64,000 nucleotides of DNA, taken from positions 3,204,001 through 3,268,000 of the forward strand of contig NZ_CP120863.1 of NCBI RefSeq assembly GCF_026191725.2, given 5' to 3'. The notes beneath the pieces were generated by a model that saw only the letters and a list, made by a program, of their open reading frames with translations, was not told the DNA's origin and did not search any database. The DNA comes from Roseibium porphyridii (GTDB lineage Bacteria > Pseudomonadota > Alphaproteobacteria > Rhizobiales > Stappiaceae). The position numbers and the translations under genes are program-made. This document shows, in pieces, positions 26,125 through 35,321 of the stretch; position 1 is the first letter of the stretch, and each line of letters begins with the position of its first letter.

Positions 26125-27633
26125 ATGGTCTTCAGTTCATTGGAATTCATGTATCTGTTCATGCCACCGGTTCTTGTCGGCTACCTTTTGCTGAGGCATT
26201 GGGGTTGGGAGAACGGCATCATTTGGTGGCTAACCATCGCCTCACTTGTGTTTTACGCATGGTGGACACCCATATACCTGCCCCTTCTCTTGGGGTCGGT
26301 TGTCATCAATTACGGATTTCACCGCATCCTGAGGCAGATCCGCGACAAGTTCATTCTTGTTGCCGGCATTTGTTTCAATCTGGCGCTCATTGCAGTGTTC
26401 AAATATGCGGACTTCTTTATCGGCAATGCGAACCTGATGTCCGGTGCTGACATTCCGTTGTTGCATCTTGCGTTGCCACTCGCGATTTCGTTCTTCACCT
26501 TCCAGCAAATTTCCTTTCTGGTTGATACCTACAAGGGCGAAATCTCTGAATGCGATTTTCCGCGATACATGCTGTTTGTCGTCTTCTTTCCGCAGTTGAT
26601 CGCCGGACCGATCGTCATGCAGAAGGAAACCATCCCGCAGTTCAGGCTGCCGGTTTTCCGCAACAAACTTGTGTTGAACCTCGCAGTTGGCGGAACTCTG
26701 TTCGCAATTGGACTGTTCAAGAAGATTGTTCTTGCTGACGGCATTGCACCTTACGCCAATGGTGTCTTCAACTTGGCAGAGACGACTGGCGGAGTACCCT
26801 TCGAAGCGGCCTGGATTGGAGCACTTGCCTATACATTCCAGCTCTATTTCGATTTTTCCGGATATTGCGACATGGCCTTGGGCCTTGCCAGAATGTTCGG
26901 GATTCGCCTTCCTGTAAATTTCAACTCCCCCTACAAAGCGACCAGCATCTCCGACTTCTGGCGTCGGTGGCACATTACGCTTTCCCATTTCCTGCGGGAC
27001 TATCTCTATATCCCCTTGGGCGGAAACCGCTCAGGACCGTGGCGCCGTTACGGCAATTTGATGATCACAATGCTGCTTGGTGGACTGTGGCACGGTGCCA
27101 GTTGGACTTTCGTCTTCTGGGGCGGCCTGCATGGTGCCTACCTGGCGATCAATCATGGTTGGTCCGCGCTGTCGGAAAAGGGCTATGTTCCGAATGTCCT
27201 GCCTCGGTCGGTAGGCCTCTTTCTGTCCCGTGCACTCACCCTGCTGGCCGTCGTCGTTGCCTGGGTATTCTTCCGTGCCGAGAGCTTTGCAGGTGCTACG
27301 AATATTCTTCACGGTATGACCGGATTGTCGACGGTCTACGAACCGAAGTTATGGGAAGGCCTGGTGACAGGGACCGCACCGATTTGGGCCGGTTTGATCT
27401 GTCTAGCAGCGATTGTGTTTCTGCTCCCGAATTCCATTGAATTCACGGAAAAGTACAATCCTATTCTCGGTCTCAAGAAGTTTGCCGCTCAGCGGCGCAG
27501 CGAAGGGTTTCTTCCGGTTCGTTGGCAACCAAACGCCAGGTGGGCTGCCGCAGTCTCCATTCTGTTCGGTGTTGCCCTCATCCAGACCTATCGCCTGGCT
27601 GAAATGACCGAATTCATCTACTTCAACTTCTGA
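26125..27633 (+). CDS. algI: AlgI-type MBOAT O-acyltransferase
   Basis: 502 residues with about ten membrane segments. The MBOAT family residues are present: SDFWRRWHITLSHFLRDYLY (His283) and LLGGLWHGASWTFVFWG with the catalytic His323, equal in position to His322 of Pseudomonas AlgI. AlgI passes acetyl groups across the inner membrane to periplasmic acetyltransferases that modify the nascent polymer. The SGNH protein three genes upstream is the likely partner. It starts 3 bases after the AlgK-like stop. Confidence 0.92.
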   Translation: MVFSSLEFMYLFMPPVLVGYLLLRHWGWENGIIWWLTIASLVFYAWWTPIYLPLLLGSVVINYGFHRILRQIRDKFILVAGICFNLALIAVFKYADFFIGNANLMSGADIPLLHLALPLAISFFTFQQISFLVDTYKGEISECDFPRYMLFVVFFPQLIAGPIVMQKETIPQFRLPVFRNKLVLNLAVGGTLFAIGLFKKIVLADGIAPYANGVFNLAETTGGVPFEAAWIGALAYTFQLYFDFSGYCDMALGLARMFGIRLPVNFNSPYKATSISDFWRRWHITLSHFLRDYLYIPLGGNRSGPWRRYGNLMITMLLGGLWHGASWTFVFWGGLHGAYLAINHGWSALSEKGYVPNVLPRSVGLFLSRALTLLAVVVAWVFFRAESFAGATNILHGMTGLSTVYEPKLWEGLVTGTAPIWAGLICLAAIVFLLPNSIEFTEKYNPILGLKKFAAQRRSEGFLPVRWQPNARWAAAVSILFGVALIQTYRLAEMTEFIYFNF

Positions 27634-27644
27634 CGGAGCATGGC

Positions 27645-29609
27645 ATGCGAATTGTTTTAATGCTCCCGATGATCCTGGTGTTCTGTTGTCCCTCCTGGGC
27701 AGCAGAACTTCATCAGAAGCAGGCAATCGACCAACTGGTTCTCCCGGCGCAAGGGATAAGTGTTGACCTTAATTCTGGGGAGGTATCGAGAAAAGGCGCG
27801 ACCGGCCAGTGTCTTGAGCAGGTTTCACAAGCAGGTCGTCACCAATTGGTTGTTCAGAAAATGCCTGGCGACGATGCGCCGTCAGTCACGCTGAACAAGA
27901 CCCCCGTCTCATGGATCAAAGCCGTAACCGGCGAAGCAAGACTGGGCAGCCTCAGGCTTTCTAGAGACGGCTCTCTATTTGCACTTCGCAAATGGAAAAC
28001 CGGTGACAAGCAAACAGAGTTGCTGCAGGACGGTCGGGTCGTCCTGACCTGGAAACGCGGCTTTATTGTCCGATTGCTACAGGTTCGGACAGGAGATGTG
28101 GCTGTCCTAGAAGAGCAAGGTGATCAGGCGGCAAAACTTTTCCGATATCGTCGAAATTCAAGCGGTGAAACCATGTCCGACCGGGAAGAGCTTGTCGACT
28201 TCAGAAGCTGCAAACCTGGTCGACTACGTCTCAAGGGCGACGATCTCTGGGCATGGCTAGACTGTGATGAAGATGCTCAAAAGGGTATCTACCGCATTTC
28301 GCTGAAAACGGGCGAAATCGGGTTGCCAGAAATGTCCAATCCTGATGCAGACTTTGTAACGCTGCCCAAGACGTTCGACCTGAGCAAAGGTGAAACCATC
28401 GCGGTCATAGATGGTTCACCTGCAGCGAAACACTTTCATTTTGCGCTGAATGGTCTCTTGCTTTCGCAAACAGGTGAAGTGAAGGCGTGTTCGTCTGATG
28501 CTGAAGGCATGCAAAGCTGGAACCAGAGTTATCGACTGAGAGCGTTGGCGACCCTTTATGCCAAGACCGGCGCTTCCGTGTTTTCCGGGATGGCTCGCAA
28601 GTCGATGCGCTTAAGCCTTGCTACAAACGATGGTGAGGCCGGACGCGCAGGCCCCGACAATCCTTCGTGTGGCTGGAGTTCAACGATTTATGGGACCAAG
28701 CCGGGTGAACGGCTCAGTCTCATGATCAATCAAGCCATGATTTCGAATGCTCTTTCGACCGGCTGTGACCTCCTTGGGCCCACCTGCCCTGAACATGTTG
28801 CTGAGCGGATAGCCGATATGTCGATGTGCCTGGTCCAACATTTCGAACCTCAATTTGACGCGAAGGCCGGGCTTTACCGTATCGACGCTGATGCCGGTTT
28901 CCGGTTTGCGGGATCCGTCGCGCCCTGGAACTGGCAAATTGCCTTCGCCGAGGTTCTGGACCGTAGCGACGATGGTTCCCTTCGTTGGCGCGCTCGCCAG
29001 ATTGCAAGGCGATTCCTGAAATCCTGGAAGTTCAACTCGGATGGCGCGTTATGGCGCTATTGGCCTGACGCCTACTATCAGGAGAACGGTCTGAAAGAGG
29101 TGCAATTGAAAAAACAGCGGTTTGAAGACACGGGCCATGCCGGCATAAGTTTGCTGAGTCTTGGCCGTATTCCGAATCAAGACCTGATAGCCGACATTGG
29201 CTCCGTTGGGGCCCGACTCGACTATTTGTTATCATTCGGTACAGACACTCCACGCGACCTTGATGGCAAAGGTCCGCGATCTGGTCGATGGTTTCCATCC
29301 GGCGGTTGGGCAAATTTCGCGACCGATAAGTTCAAGGCGGCGCTGAGTGGCCCAGTGCCCGGGTGGCGTTCCGCCGACGCTCTCTACACCTATGCTGCGC
29401 TTTTCGATCCCGATAAGCCGTTTCAACTGACAATGGACATATTCGTTTGTGCCGACATCTGCCGGCGAGAAAGGCAATTCACCTATGAGAACTGGCAGTC
29501 TTATCTAACCGAAAATCCACTCTTTCAACTTCGACAGGCTGAGGCGCGAAACGATAGCGAAATTGCATCAGAGGAATTTTTCGAGAAATCGAATTTTTAT
29601 AAACCATGA
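27645..29609 (+). CDS. Periplasmic protein of unknown function, exopolysaccharide operon
   Basis: 654 residues with a Sec signal peptide (MRIVLMLPMILVFCCPSWAA). The first half (about 30-280) looks beta-rich. The second half (about 285-620) is helix-rich with aromatic and acidic residues spaced as in alpha/alpha-toroid polysaccharide enzymes: MQSWNQSYRLRALATLYAK, VAPWNWQIAFAEVLDRS, ALWRYWPDAYYQENG, and EDTGHAGISLLSLGR (His near residue 495). Several cysteines are present. It occupies the place of AlgL/AlgG-type modifying enzymes in alginate operons, so a lyase, epimerase or hydrolase acting on the polymer is a reasonable guess, but I recognise no family with confidence. It overlaps the sensor kinase gene by 4 bases. 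Confidence 0.6.
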   Translation: MRIVLMLPMILVFCCPSWAAELHQKQAIDQLVLPAQGISVDLNSGEVSRKGATGQCLEQVSQAGRHQLVVQKMPGDDAPSVTLNKTPVSWIKAVTGEARLGSLRLSRDGSLFALRKWKTGDKQTELLQDGRVVLTWKRGFIVRLLQVRTGDVAVLEEQGDQAAKLFRYRRNSSGETMSDREELVDFRSCKPGRLRLKGDDLWAWLDCDEDAQKGIYRISLKTGEIGLPEMSNPDADFVTLPKTFDLSKGETIAVIDGSPAAKHFHFALNGLLLSQTGEVKACSSDAEGMQSWNQSYRLRALATLYAKTGASVFSGMARKSMRLSLATNDGEAGRAGPDNPSCGWSSTIYGTKPGERLSLMINQAMISNALSTGCDLLGPTCPEHVAERIADMSMCLVQHFEPQFDAKAGLYRIDADAGFRFAGSVAPWNWQIAFAEVLDRSDDGSLRWRARQIARRFLKSWKFNSDGALWRYWPDAYYQENGLKEVQLKKQRFEDTGHAGISLLSLGRIPNQDLIADIGSVGARLDYLLSFGTDTPRDLDGKGPRSGRWFPSGGWANFATDKFKAALSGPVPGWRSADALYTYAALFDPDKPFQLTMDIFVCADICRRERQFTYENWQSYLTENPLFQLRQAEARNDSEIASEEFFEKSNFYKP

Positions 29610-32600
29610 GCAGGCATGATAGCCAAGGCCCTTCCAAGGTTGCGGGCCCGAAGACGGCGGAGCGAAGGACCAAAACCATGCGCACCTGGATTAAACAGAT
29701 GAGCCAAGATGCAACATTTTGGCTGGTTCTGATCTTCATATCCGCTTCCGCCATCGCCGCCTATGTGCTCGCGGTTGATTTCGGGCAAAAGACGCGAACA
29801 GCGGACCTATCAGCAGCCGCGAAAGCACAGTCTGATCTACTGACGGCAACCCGATCGTTTTATTCCAGGGAAGTCATCGACAAACTCTATTCATCTGATG
29901 TCAGCGTCAGCCATGAATATCACGACAAGGAACTGACGATACCTGCCCCGGTGTCCATGACACTAGCCTTGGAGGAAGAACTCAGCCGTCAGGGTTCGGA
30001 CAGTACAATCAGGATGCTCTCCGATTATCCGTGGCCCTGGCGCAATGATCGTCAGCTGGACGATTTCGAAAGAGAGGCGCTCAAGGCGTTACAGGAAAAC
30101 CCGGGTGAACCCTTTCAACGGCTCGAGCAAAGAGACAACGGAGCGGTCTTTCGGAGTGCCACGGCAGTACGCATGGAAGGAAGCTGCGTTGCCTGTCACA
30201 ACACACATCCTCAATCTCCGAAACAGGATTGGGAAATTGGTGACATTCGTGGTTTGCAGGAAGTCGTCATACCGGCGAGTGCTCTTTTCGGAACTGGTTT
30301 CACGTCAATCAACAATCTGATCTTCATGCTTGCTGTTGCCTTCGTTGCAGCTGTGGCGTTGACACTTGTGCTCTCCAATCAACGACAACGGGCTACCAAG
30401 CGTTTATCTGATATGGCGACCGCGGAGCGGGAGAAAAACGAGGCACTTGTCGCGGCTACACGTCGTGCAGAGGCCGGCGAAGCACAGGTCAGTGCAATTT
30501 TGGAGACCATGCTGGATGGTGTTCTTTCGATCGGAACCGATGGAAAGATACTGAGTGTAAACCCGGCGGCGTGCGACATGTTCGGGGCGAAGGCACCCTC
30601 GGAACTTGTCGATCTGAAAATCTGTGATCTTCTACCTGATACCGAAAACTCAGACCTTCCATTTGAATGCTGCAACAAGGGCACTCGGCCCCTGGAGATT
30701 GCGGCCGCCGGAATGCGATTTGAATCGGTTGGCAAACGCATGGACGGCCACGAAACGCCTGTTGAGCTGTCGCTTACCAAGTCCAGATCCGGTTCGACAG
30801 ACATCTATACGGCGATCCTAAGAGATCTAACTGCTCAAAAGGCTGCAGCTGAGAAGCTGAAGCAGGCTGAAACGCGCCTCGTCGACGCAATCGAGTCTCT
30901 GCCAGATGGTTTCGTTCTTTACGATGCCGACGATCGGCTTGTTTTGTGCAACAGCAAATACAAGGAGTTCTACAACAGAAGCGCGGATCTGATCGAAATC
31001 GGCAAGAAGTTCGAAGACATTATCCGAGGTGGCGCCAAACGCGGCCAATATCAAGTGTCCGATCACGTCCTTGAAGAATGGGTTGCCTTGCGCATGGAAC
31101 GCCATCGCAACCCCGGTGCGCCGATGGAACAGCACCTGGATGATGGTCGTTGGCTCCGCGTGATTGAATCCCGAACCAGCGAAGGCGGTCTCGTTGGCTT
31201 CCGCGTCGACATCACAGAGCTCAAAAAGCGCGAAGAAGAACTGAGGCGCAGTCAGGACCTTTTGCGCAACGTGGTAGATGCCTCGTTTGATGGTGTGATT
31301 GTCATGAACGGTGAAGGCATTGTTCTGGATTTCAGTCCGGCTGCCGAAGACGTTTTCGGATGGTCTGCCAACGAGATCATCGGCCAGAAAATGTCCGATT
31401 ACATCATTCCTGAAAAATATCGACAGATGCACGACACTGGGCTTGAGCGTTTCTTGGAGACAGGCGAAGGACCGGTTCTTGGCAAAAGGATAGAAATTGA
31501 AGGGCTTCACAAAGAAGGCAACGAGATGATCGTGGAACTTGCCATCCGCCATACCAAGGGAGCGGAAGGTCCTTTGTTCCTGGGCTATGTTCGTGACATC
31601 ACCGAACGAAAGGCTGCCGATGCCGCTTTGAGGGATGCCAAGGAAAAGGCCGAGGCTGCGAATGAGGCGAAGGCTAAGTTCCTGGCCATGATGAGCCATG
31701 AGATCCGCACACCTATGAACGGCGTGCTCGGGATTTTGAGCTTGTTGCGCGATACCGATCTCGATCCGTCGCAGAAGGCCTATGTCAAAACAGCAAGAGA
31801 ATCCGGCCGCTCACTGCTGGAGCTCATCAACGATATTCTGGACTTTTCCAAGCTGGAAGCCGGACGCATGGAACTTGAGCATGCCCCTTTCCGACTGAAC
31901 ACTCTGGTCAAGAGCGTCATGGATCTTTTCAAGCCGACTGCTCAGGACAAGGGATTGGGACTGTTTCTGAACTATCCGGACAACGTACCCGTTCATGTCG
32001 TCGGTGATGCGGGCCGCCTGCGGCAGGTCGTATTGAACCTCGTCTCGAATGCGATCAAGTTTACCGAAATAGGTTCGGTTGAGATAACGGTCGCAATTGC
32101 TTCAGAAGATGAGCGTCGTCCGACTTTCCGTTTTTCCGTCAAAGACACAGGCATCGGAATTCCAAAAGACAAACACGAAAGCCTCTTTGCAGAATTTGTC
32201 ACGGTCGACAGCAGCTACACCAAAAAACAGGGTGGTACTGGTTTGGGGTTGGCGATCTGCAATCAGATTACTCAATTGATGGACGGTGAATTGACCGTTG
32301 AAAGCTTGCCTGGAGCGGGCAGCACTTTCCACTTTGCCATTCCAATAGAACTTGCCGATGATCAGACGGCTGTTGACGAACCGTCCCATGAAAATCCTGA
32401 AACGGACTTTCCAGAGGGATTGGTCATTCTGCTGGCGGAAGACAATGCGACAAATCAGATTGTTGTTAGCCATACGCTGGAAAATGCGGGATGTGACATC
32501 GACATTGCCAACAATGGCAAGGAAGCCGTGCAGGCGGCACAAAAACGGGACTATGACTGCATCTTGATGGATATCTCGATGCCCGAGATGGATGGTCTGG

Positions 32601-33175
32601 AAGCAAGCAAGCTGATCAAGAACGGTCGCCGAAACGCGACAACACCCATCGTCGCCTTGACCGCTTATTCTCTCAGAGGTGATCGTGAACGGTTTATTGC
32701 AGCCGGGATGACGGATTTTCTGGCTAAACCAGTCGAGAAAGAAGACCTGCTCGCCTGCATCTCATCAAATGTCGGCCAGCGTGAAATTCAGTCAACCGAT
32801 GACCTTCAAGACAATCAAGAGAACACTCTTTCGGCAGCCCGGGACATCCTGAGCACCATGCCTGAAGAGCTACAAAAGAAGCTTCTTACCCAATTCATTG
32901 AGGACACGACCAAGAGACGCGAGGCTGCGAAACTGGCGGTTGAGAACAATGATCTGGAGAAACTTGAACGCGCGACACACGCCCTCAAGAGCGTTGCCGG
33001 CACCTTTGGGGCGGGAGAACTCACAAATGTGGCTGCGGCAATCAACACTCTTGCAAGAGACAATAAATCTATCGCGGCCATGTCCAGGCTGGACGAACTG
33101 GAAGAGACATGTGACAGAACGTTAGGGGAAGTGAAAGCTTTAGCTGACGAAATGGGCATCGCTTTATCCATTTGA
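29606..33175 (+). CDS. Hybrid histidine kinase with heme-c sensor domain
   Basis: 1189 residues. Order: membrane helix (about 37-57); periplasmic DUF3365/Tll0287-like domain with the heme-c motif CVACH (C194, C197, H198); second helix (about 236-257); coiled segment; PAS (about 290-400); PAS_7-type (about 425-540); PAS (about 555-668); HisKA with phospho-acceptor His698 (MMSHEIRTPMNG); HATPase with N box NLVSNAIKF and GTGLGL; receiver with Asp989 (MDISMPEMDG); and an HPt domain with His1125 (ATHALKSVAG). The heme domain suggests redox, oxygen or NO sensing (inference). The internal receiver and HPt imply a phosphorelay to a separate regulator, and the next gene encodes one. Located inside the exopolysaccharide operon. 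Confidence 0.9.
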   Translation: MSRHDSQGPSKVAGPKTAERRTKTMRTWIKQMSQDATFWLVLIFISASAIAAYVLAVDFGQKTRTADLSAAAKAQSDLLTATRSFYSREVIDKLYSSDVSVSHEYHDKELTIPAPVSMTLALEEELSRQGSDSTIRMLSDYPWPWRNDRQLDDFEREALKALQENPGEPFQRLEQRDNGAVFRSATAVRMEGSCVACHNTHPQSPKQDWEIGDIRGLQEVVIPASALFGTGFTSINNLIFMLAVAFVAAVALTLVLSNQRQRATKRLSDMATAEREKNEALVAATRRAEAGEAQVSAILETMLDGVLSIGTDGKILSVNPAACDMFGAKAPSELVDLKICDLLPDTENSDLPFECCNKGTRPLEIAAAGMRFESVGKRMDGHETPVELSLTKSRSGSTDIYTAILRDLTAQKAAAEKLKQAETRLVDAIESLPDGFVLYDADDRLVLCNSKYKEFYNRSADLIEIGKKFEDIIRGGAKRGQYQVSDHVLEEWVALRMERHRNPGAPMEQHLDDGRWLRVIESRTSEGGLVGFRVDITELKKREEELRRSQDLLRNVVDASFDGVIVMNGEGIVLDFSPAAEDVFGWSANEIIGQKMSDYIIPEKYRQMHDTGLERFLETGEGPVLGKRIEIEGLHKEGNEMIVELAIRHTKGAEGPLFLGYVRDITERKAADAALRDAKEKAEAANEAKAKFLAMMSHEIRTPMNGVLGILSLLRDTDLDPSQKAYVKTARESGRSLLELINDILDFSKLEAGRMELEHAPFRLNTLVKSVMDLFKPTAQDKGLGLFLNYPDNVPVHVVGDAGRLRQVVLNLVSNAIKFTEIGSVEITVAIASEDERRPTFRFSVKDTGIGIPKDKHESLFAEFVTVDSSYTKKQGGTGLGLAICNQITQLMDGELTVESLPGAGSTFHFAIPIELADDQTAVDEPSHENPETDFPEGLVILLAEDNATNQIVVSHTLENAGCDIDIANNGKEAVQAAQKRDYDCILMDISMPEMDGLEASKLIKNGRRNATTPIVALTAYSLRGDRERFIAAGMTDFLAKPVEKEDLLACISSNVGQREIQSTDDLQDNQENTLSAARDILSTMPEELQKKLLTQFIEDTTKRREAAKLAVENNDLEKLERATHALKSVAGTFGAGELTNVAAAINTLARDNKSIAAMSRLDELEETCDRTLGEVKALADEMGIALSI

Positions 33176-33212
33176 GAGCCAATTTTGTGCCGTTCGCCCG
33201 GAGGAGTGTGAT

Positions 33213-34703
33213 TTGAAAGTTCTGATCGTAGAAGATGCACTCCCGCTTGCCACCGTCTATGGCCACCAGCTTTCACGGGCTGGTATTGATACGCTACATG
33301 TCGAAACTGGTCAGGATGCCATAGACAGATTGCGCAAGGGGGGCATCAGCGTTGTCCTTCTTGATCTGCAACTGCCGGATATGAGCGGGCACGACGTGCT
33401 GACTTTGATTGGTGAGGAACAATTGCCTGTCACAGTGGTGGTTGTGACGAGTTCCGGCTCAATCAAGACGGCTGTCGAGGCCATGCAGGCCGGTGCCTAC
33501 GACTTTCTTGTCAAACCCGTCGCCGAAGAACGATTGGTGACAACGACGCGCAATGCGCTGGAACGTGAAACGCTTACCGAAGTCGTCGAAGAAGTGCGGA
33601 AACCGACGACCCAGAAAACCAATCACGGGTTTGTCGGCTCATCCCTTCCCATGACGGCCGTTTACAAGATGATCGAGAGTGTCGCCCGTTCGAATGCATC
33701 TGTATTCATCACGGGTGAAAGTGGAACCGGTAAAGAGGTGTGCGCCGAGGCCATTCACAAATCCAGTCCGCGTGTCAAAAAGCCCTTCGTTCCGCTCAAT
33801 TGCGCTGCAATTCCGAAAGACCTTATCGAGTCGGAGATATTCGGACACGTCAAAGGGGCGTTCACCGGCGCAACCTCGGACAGGGATGGTGCTGCTGCAC
33901 GAGCAGATAGTGGAACACTGTTTCTGGATGAAATCTGTGAACTTGAATTGAACCTTCAGGCCAAACTTCTCCGATTTCTGCAAAGCGGAACGGTGCAGAA
34001 AGTCGGTAGTGACAGCTTGAAGAAGATCGATGTGCGCATTGTCTGCGCCACCAACCGAGATCCACTGGAAGAGGTTGAAGCCGGTCGTTTTCGTGAGGAT
34101 CTTTACTACCGACTGCACGTATTGCCGATTGGTCTTCCTCCGCTGCGTGCCAGAGGCGCTGACATTTTGGAGCTCGCTCGCCACTTCCTATTGCAGTTCG
34201 GCAAAGAAGAACAAAAGGCATTCGAAGGCTTTTCTGTCGAAGCGGAAGAAATGCTCTTGGGGCATTCCTGGCCCGGAAATGTTCGAGAAATGCAAAACAC
34301 GATACGAAATCTCGTTGTTTTGAACGAAGGACCGATCGTCGAAACCGACATGCTGTCGACTTTGGCCGGTCGTGTGCCGAACACCGCACGTGAAACTGTT
34401 GCCGTTCCTCGTCCGGTGCCAGAATCGCTAAACCGGTCATTTGGTTCTGAAAGTGGCGTCGCTGGCGATTGGCCAAATATCACACTTTCGCTGGGGCAGT
34501 CTTACGACACTCTGGAACGACAACTTATTGAAGCAACCATTGATGCCTGTGGCGGCAGTTTGCCGAAAACGGCTCGTGTGCTAGAGGTCAGTCCGTCCAC
34601 GCTGTACCGAAAAAAGGAAATATGGGCAGCTCAGGAAGATGAAGAAGCACAGTCGATCGAAACTGACGATGAAGCTTCAATCACCCATGCGGTGGAGAAC
34701 TGA
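33213..34703 (+). CDS. Sigma-54-dependent response regulator (NtrC/AlgB type)
   Basis: 496 residues from a TTG at 33213 with GGAGGAG 8 bases upstream. Receiver domain with Asp51 (LLDLQLPDM); AAA+ domain with Walker A GESGTGKE (168-175), the sigma-54-contacting loop GAFTGA (215-220) intact, and Walker B LFLDE (236-240); C-terminal Fis-type helix-turn-helix ([19 protein letters not shown]). An intact GAFTGA loop means it should activate RNA polymerase with sigma-54. It lies 37 bp after the hybrid kinase, its probable partner. The five -24/-12 promoters in this locus make it the likely activator of the whole set, including its own operon. Confidence 0.92.
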   Translation: MKVLIVEDALPLATVYGHQLSRAGIDTLHVETGQDAIDRLRKGGISVVLLDLQLPDMSGHDVLTLIGEEQLPVTVVVVTSSGSIKTAVEAMQAGAYDFLVKPVAEERLVTTTRNALERETLTEVVEEVRKPTTQKTNHGFVGSSLPMTAVYKMIESVARSNASVFITGESGTGKEVCAEAIHKSSPRVKKPFVPLNCAAIPKDLIESEIFGHVKGAFTGATSDRDGAAARADSGTLFLDEICELELNLQAKLLRFLQSGTVQKVGSDSLKKIDVRIVCATNRDPLEEVEAGRFREDLYYRLHVLPIGLPPLRARGADILELARHFLLQFGKEEQKAFEGFSVEAEEMLLGHSWPGNVREMQNTIRNLVVLNEGPIVETDMLSTLAGRVPNTARETVAVPRPVPESLNRSFGSESGVAGDWPNITLSLGQSYDTLERQLIEATIDACGGSLPKTARVLEVSPSTLYRKKEIWAAQEDEEAQSIETDDEASITHAVEN

Positions 34704-34727
34704 CTGTTCGCTGGCAGTCAGTCAGTT
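34698..34727. terminator. Dyad between convergent genes
   Basis: AACTGACTG (34698-34706) can pair with CAGTCAGTT (34719-34727) or, in a shifted register, with the overlapping CAGTCAGT repeat at 34715-34722. It spans the stop codon of the response regulator and precedes the 3' end of the minus-strand Nudix gene. A weak bidirectional terminator is likely; no long T-run. Confidence 0.45.
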
Positions 34728-34747
34728 TCCTCATTTCCCATTGATTG

Positions 34748-35320
34748 CTAATCGGCAAGATACATTTCCGCCAGACCGATTGCGGCGACATGTGAGGCGA
34801 TGGGGGTTTTTCCGTTCAGCATTGACCGTTTCACTTCCTTGCGTGGAACAGTGAGCAATGTCGATGTTTCGAGGTCTCCCGAATTAGCCTCACACAATTT
34901 GATCACGTGACTGGCGATAAAGACATGCGATTTGGCAATTTTCTGATTGCCGTGAAGCACCATCGTAGGGGCTGCAACCCATTTGCCGCCACCATAGCCG
35001 GTTTCCTCAAGCAATTCCCGACGTGCCGAGAATTCGGGATCTTCACAGGCATCAATTTGCCCACCAGGAAGAGTGAGACAGGTCTGCCCTACCCCGTGTT
35101 TGTATTGCTGAAGAATGAGCACTTCATCTTGATCCGTGACGGCATAGATGCTGGCAAATGAAGGCAGATCGATCTGATAGTAGTCGTCCACTATGCGACT
35201 GTCCGGCAGACTGATCGTCTGGCGGAGCACACGAAGACGGTCGCCAGCTTCAAAGACCTTTCGGCTGTCCAGTACCGACCATCCAACCGGGTCGCTGGTT
35301 TTTGGCTGTAAGGAACGCAT
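34748..35320 (-). CDS. Nudix hydrolase
   Basis: 190 residues from the ATG at 35320, with GAGGAGG 8 bases upstream; the start is 1 base after the upstream stop. A complete Nudix box is visible: GGQIDACEDPEFSARRELLE followed by ETGY, matching G-x5-E-x7-REU-x-EE-x-G-U. The family splits nucleoside diphosphates linked to another group. The region before the box (VLRQTISLPDSRIVDDYYQ) resembles the ADP-ribose/GDP-mannose pyrophosphatase branch. Its pairing with a phosphomannomutase-like protein under a sigma-54 promoter in an alginate-type locus makes GDP-mannose or GDP-mannuronate turnover plausible, but this is inference. Confidence 0.85.
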   Translation of the reverse strand: MRSLQPKTSDPVGWSVLDSRKVFEAGDRLRVLRQTISLPDSRIVDDYYQIDLPSFASIYAVTDQDEVLILQQYKHGVGQTCLTLPGGQIDACEDPEFSARRELLEETGYGGGKWVAAPTMVLHGNQKIAKSHVFIASHVIKLCEANSGDLETSTLLTVPRKEVKRSMLNGKTPIASHVAAIGLAEMYLAD

Positions 35321-35321
35321 C

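Noticed and set aside
30827..31699. 290-codon minus-strand frame under the hybrid kinase gene
   Set aside because: Shadow of the PAS-coding region; no RBS or family.
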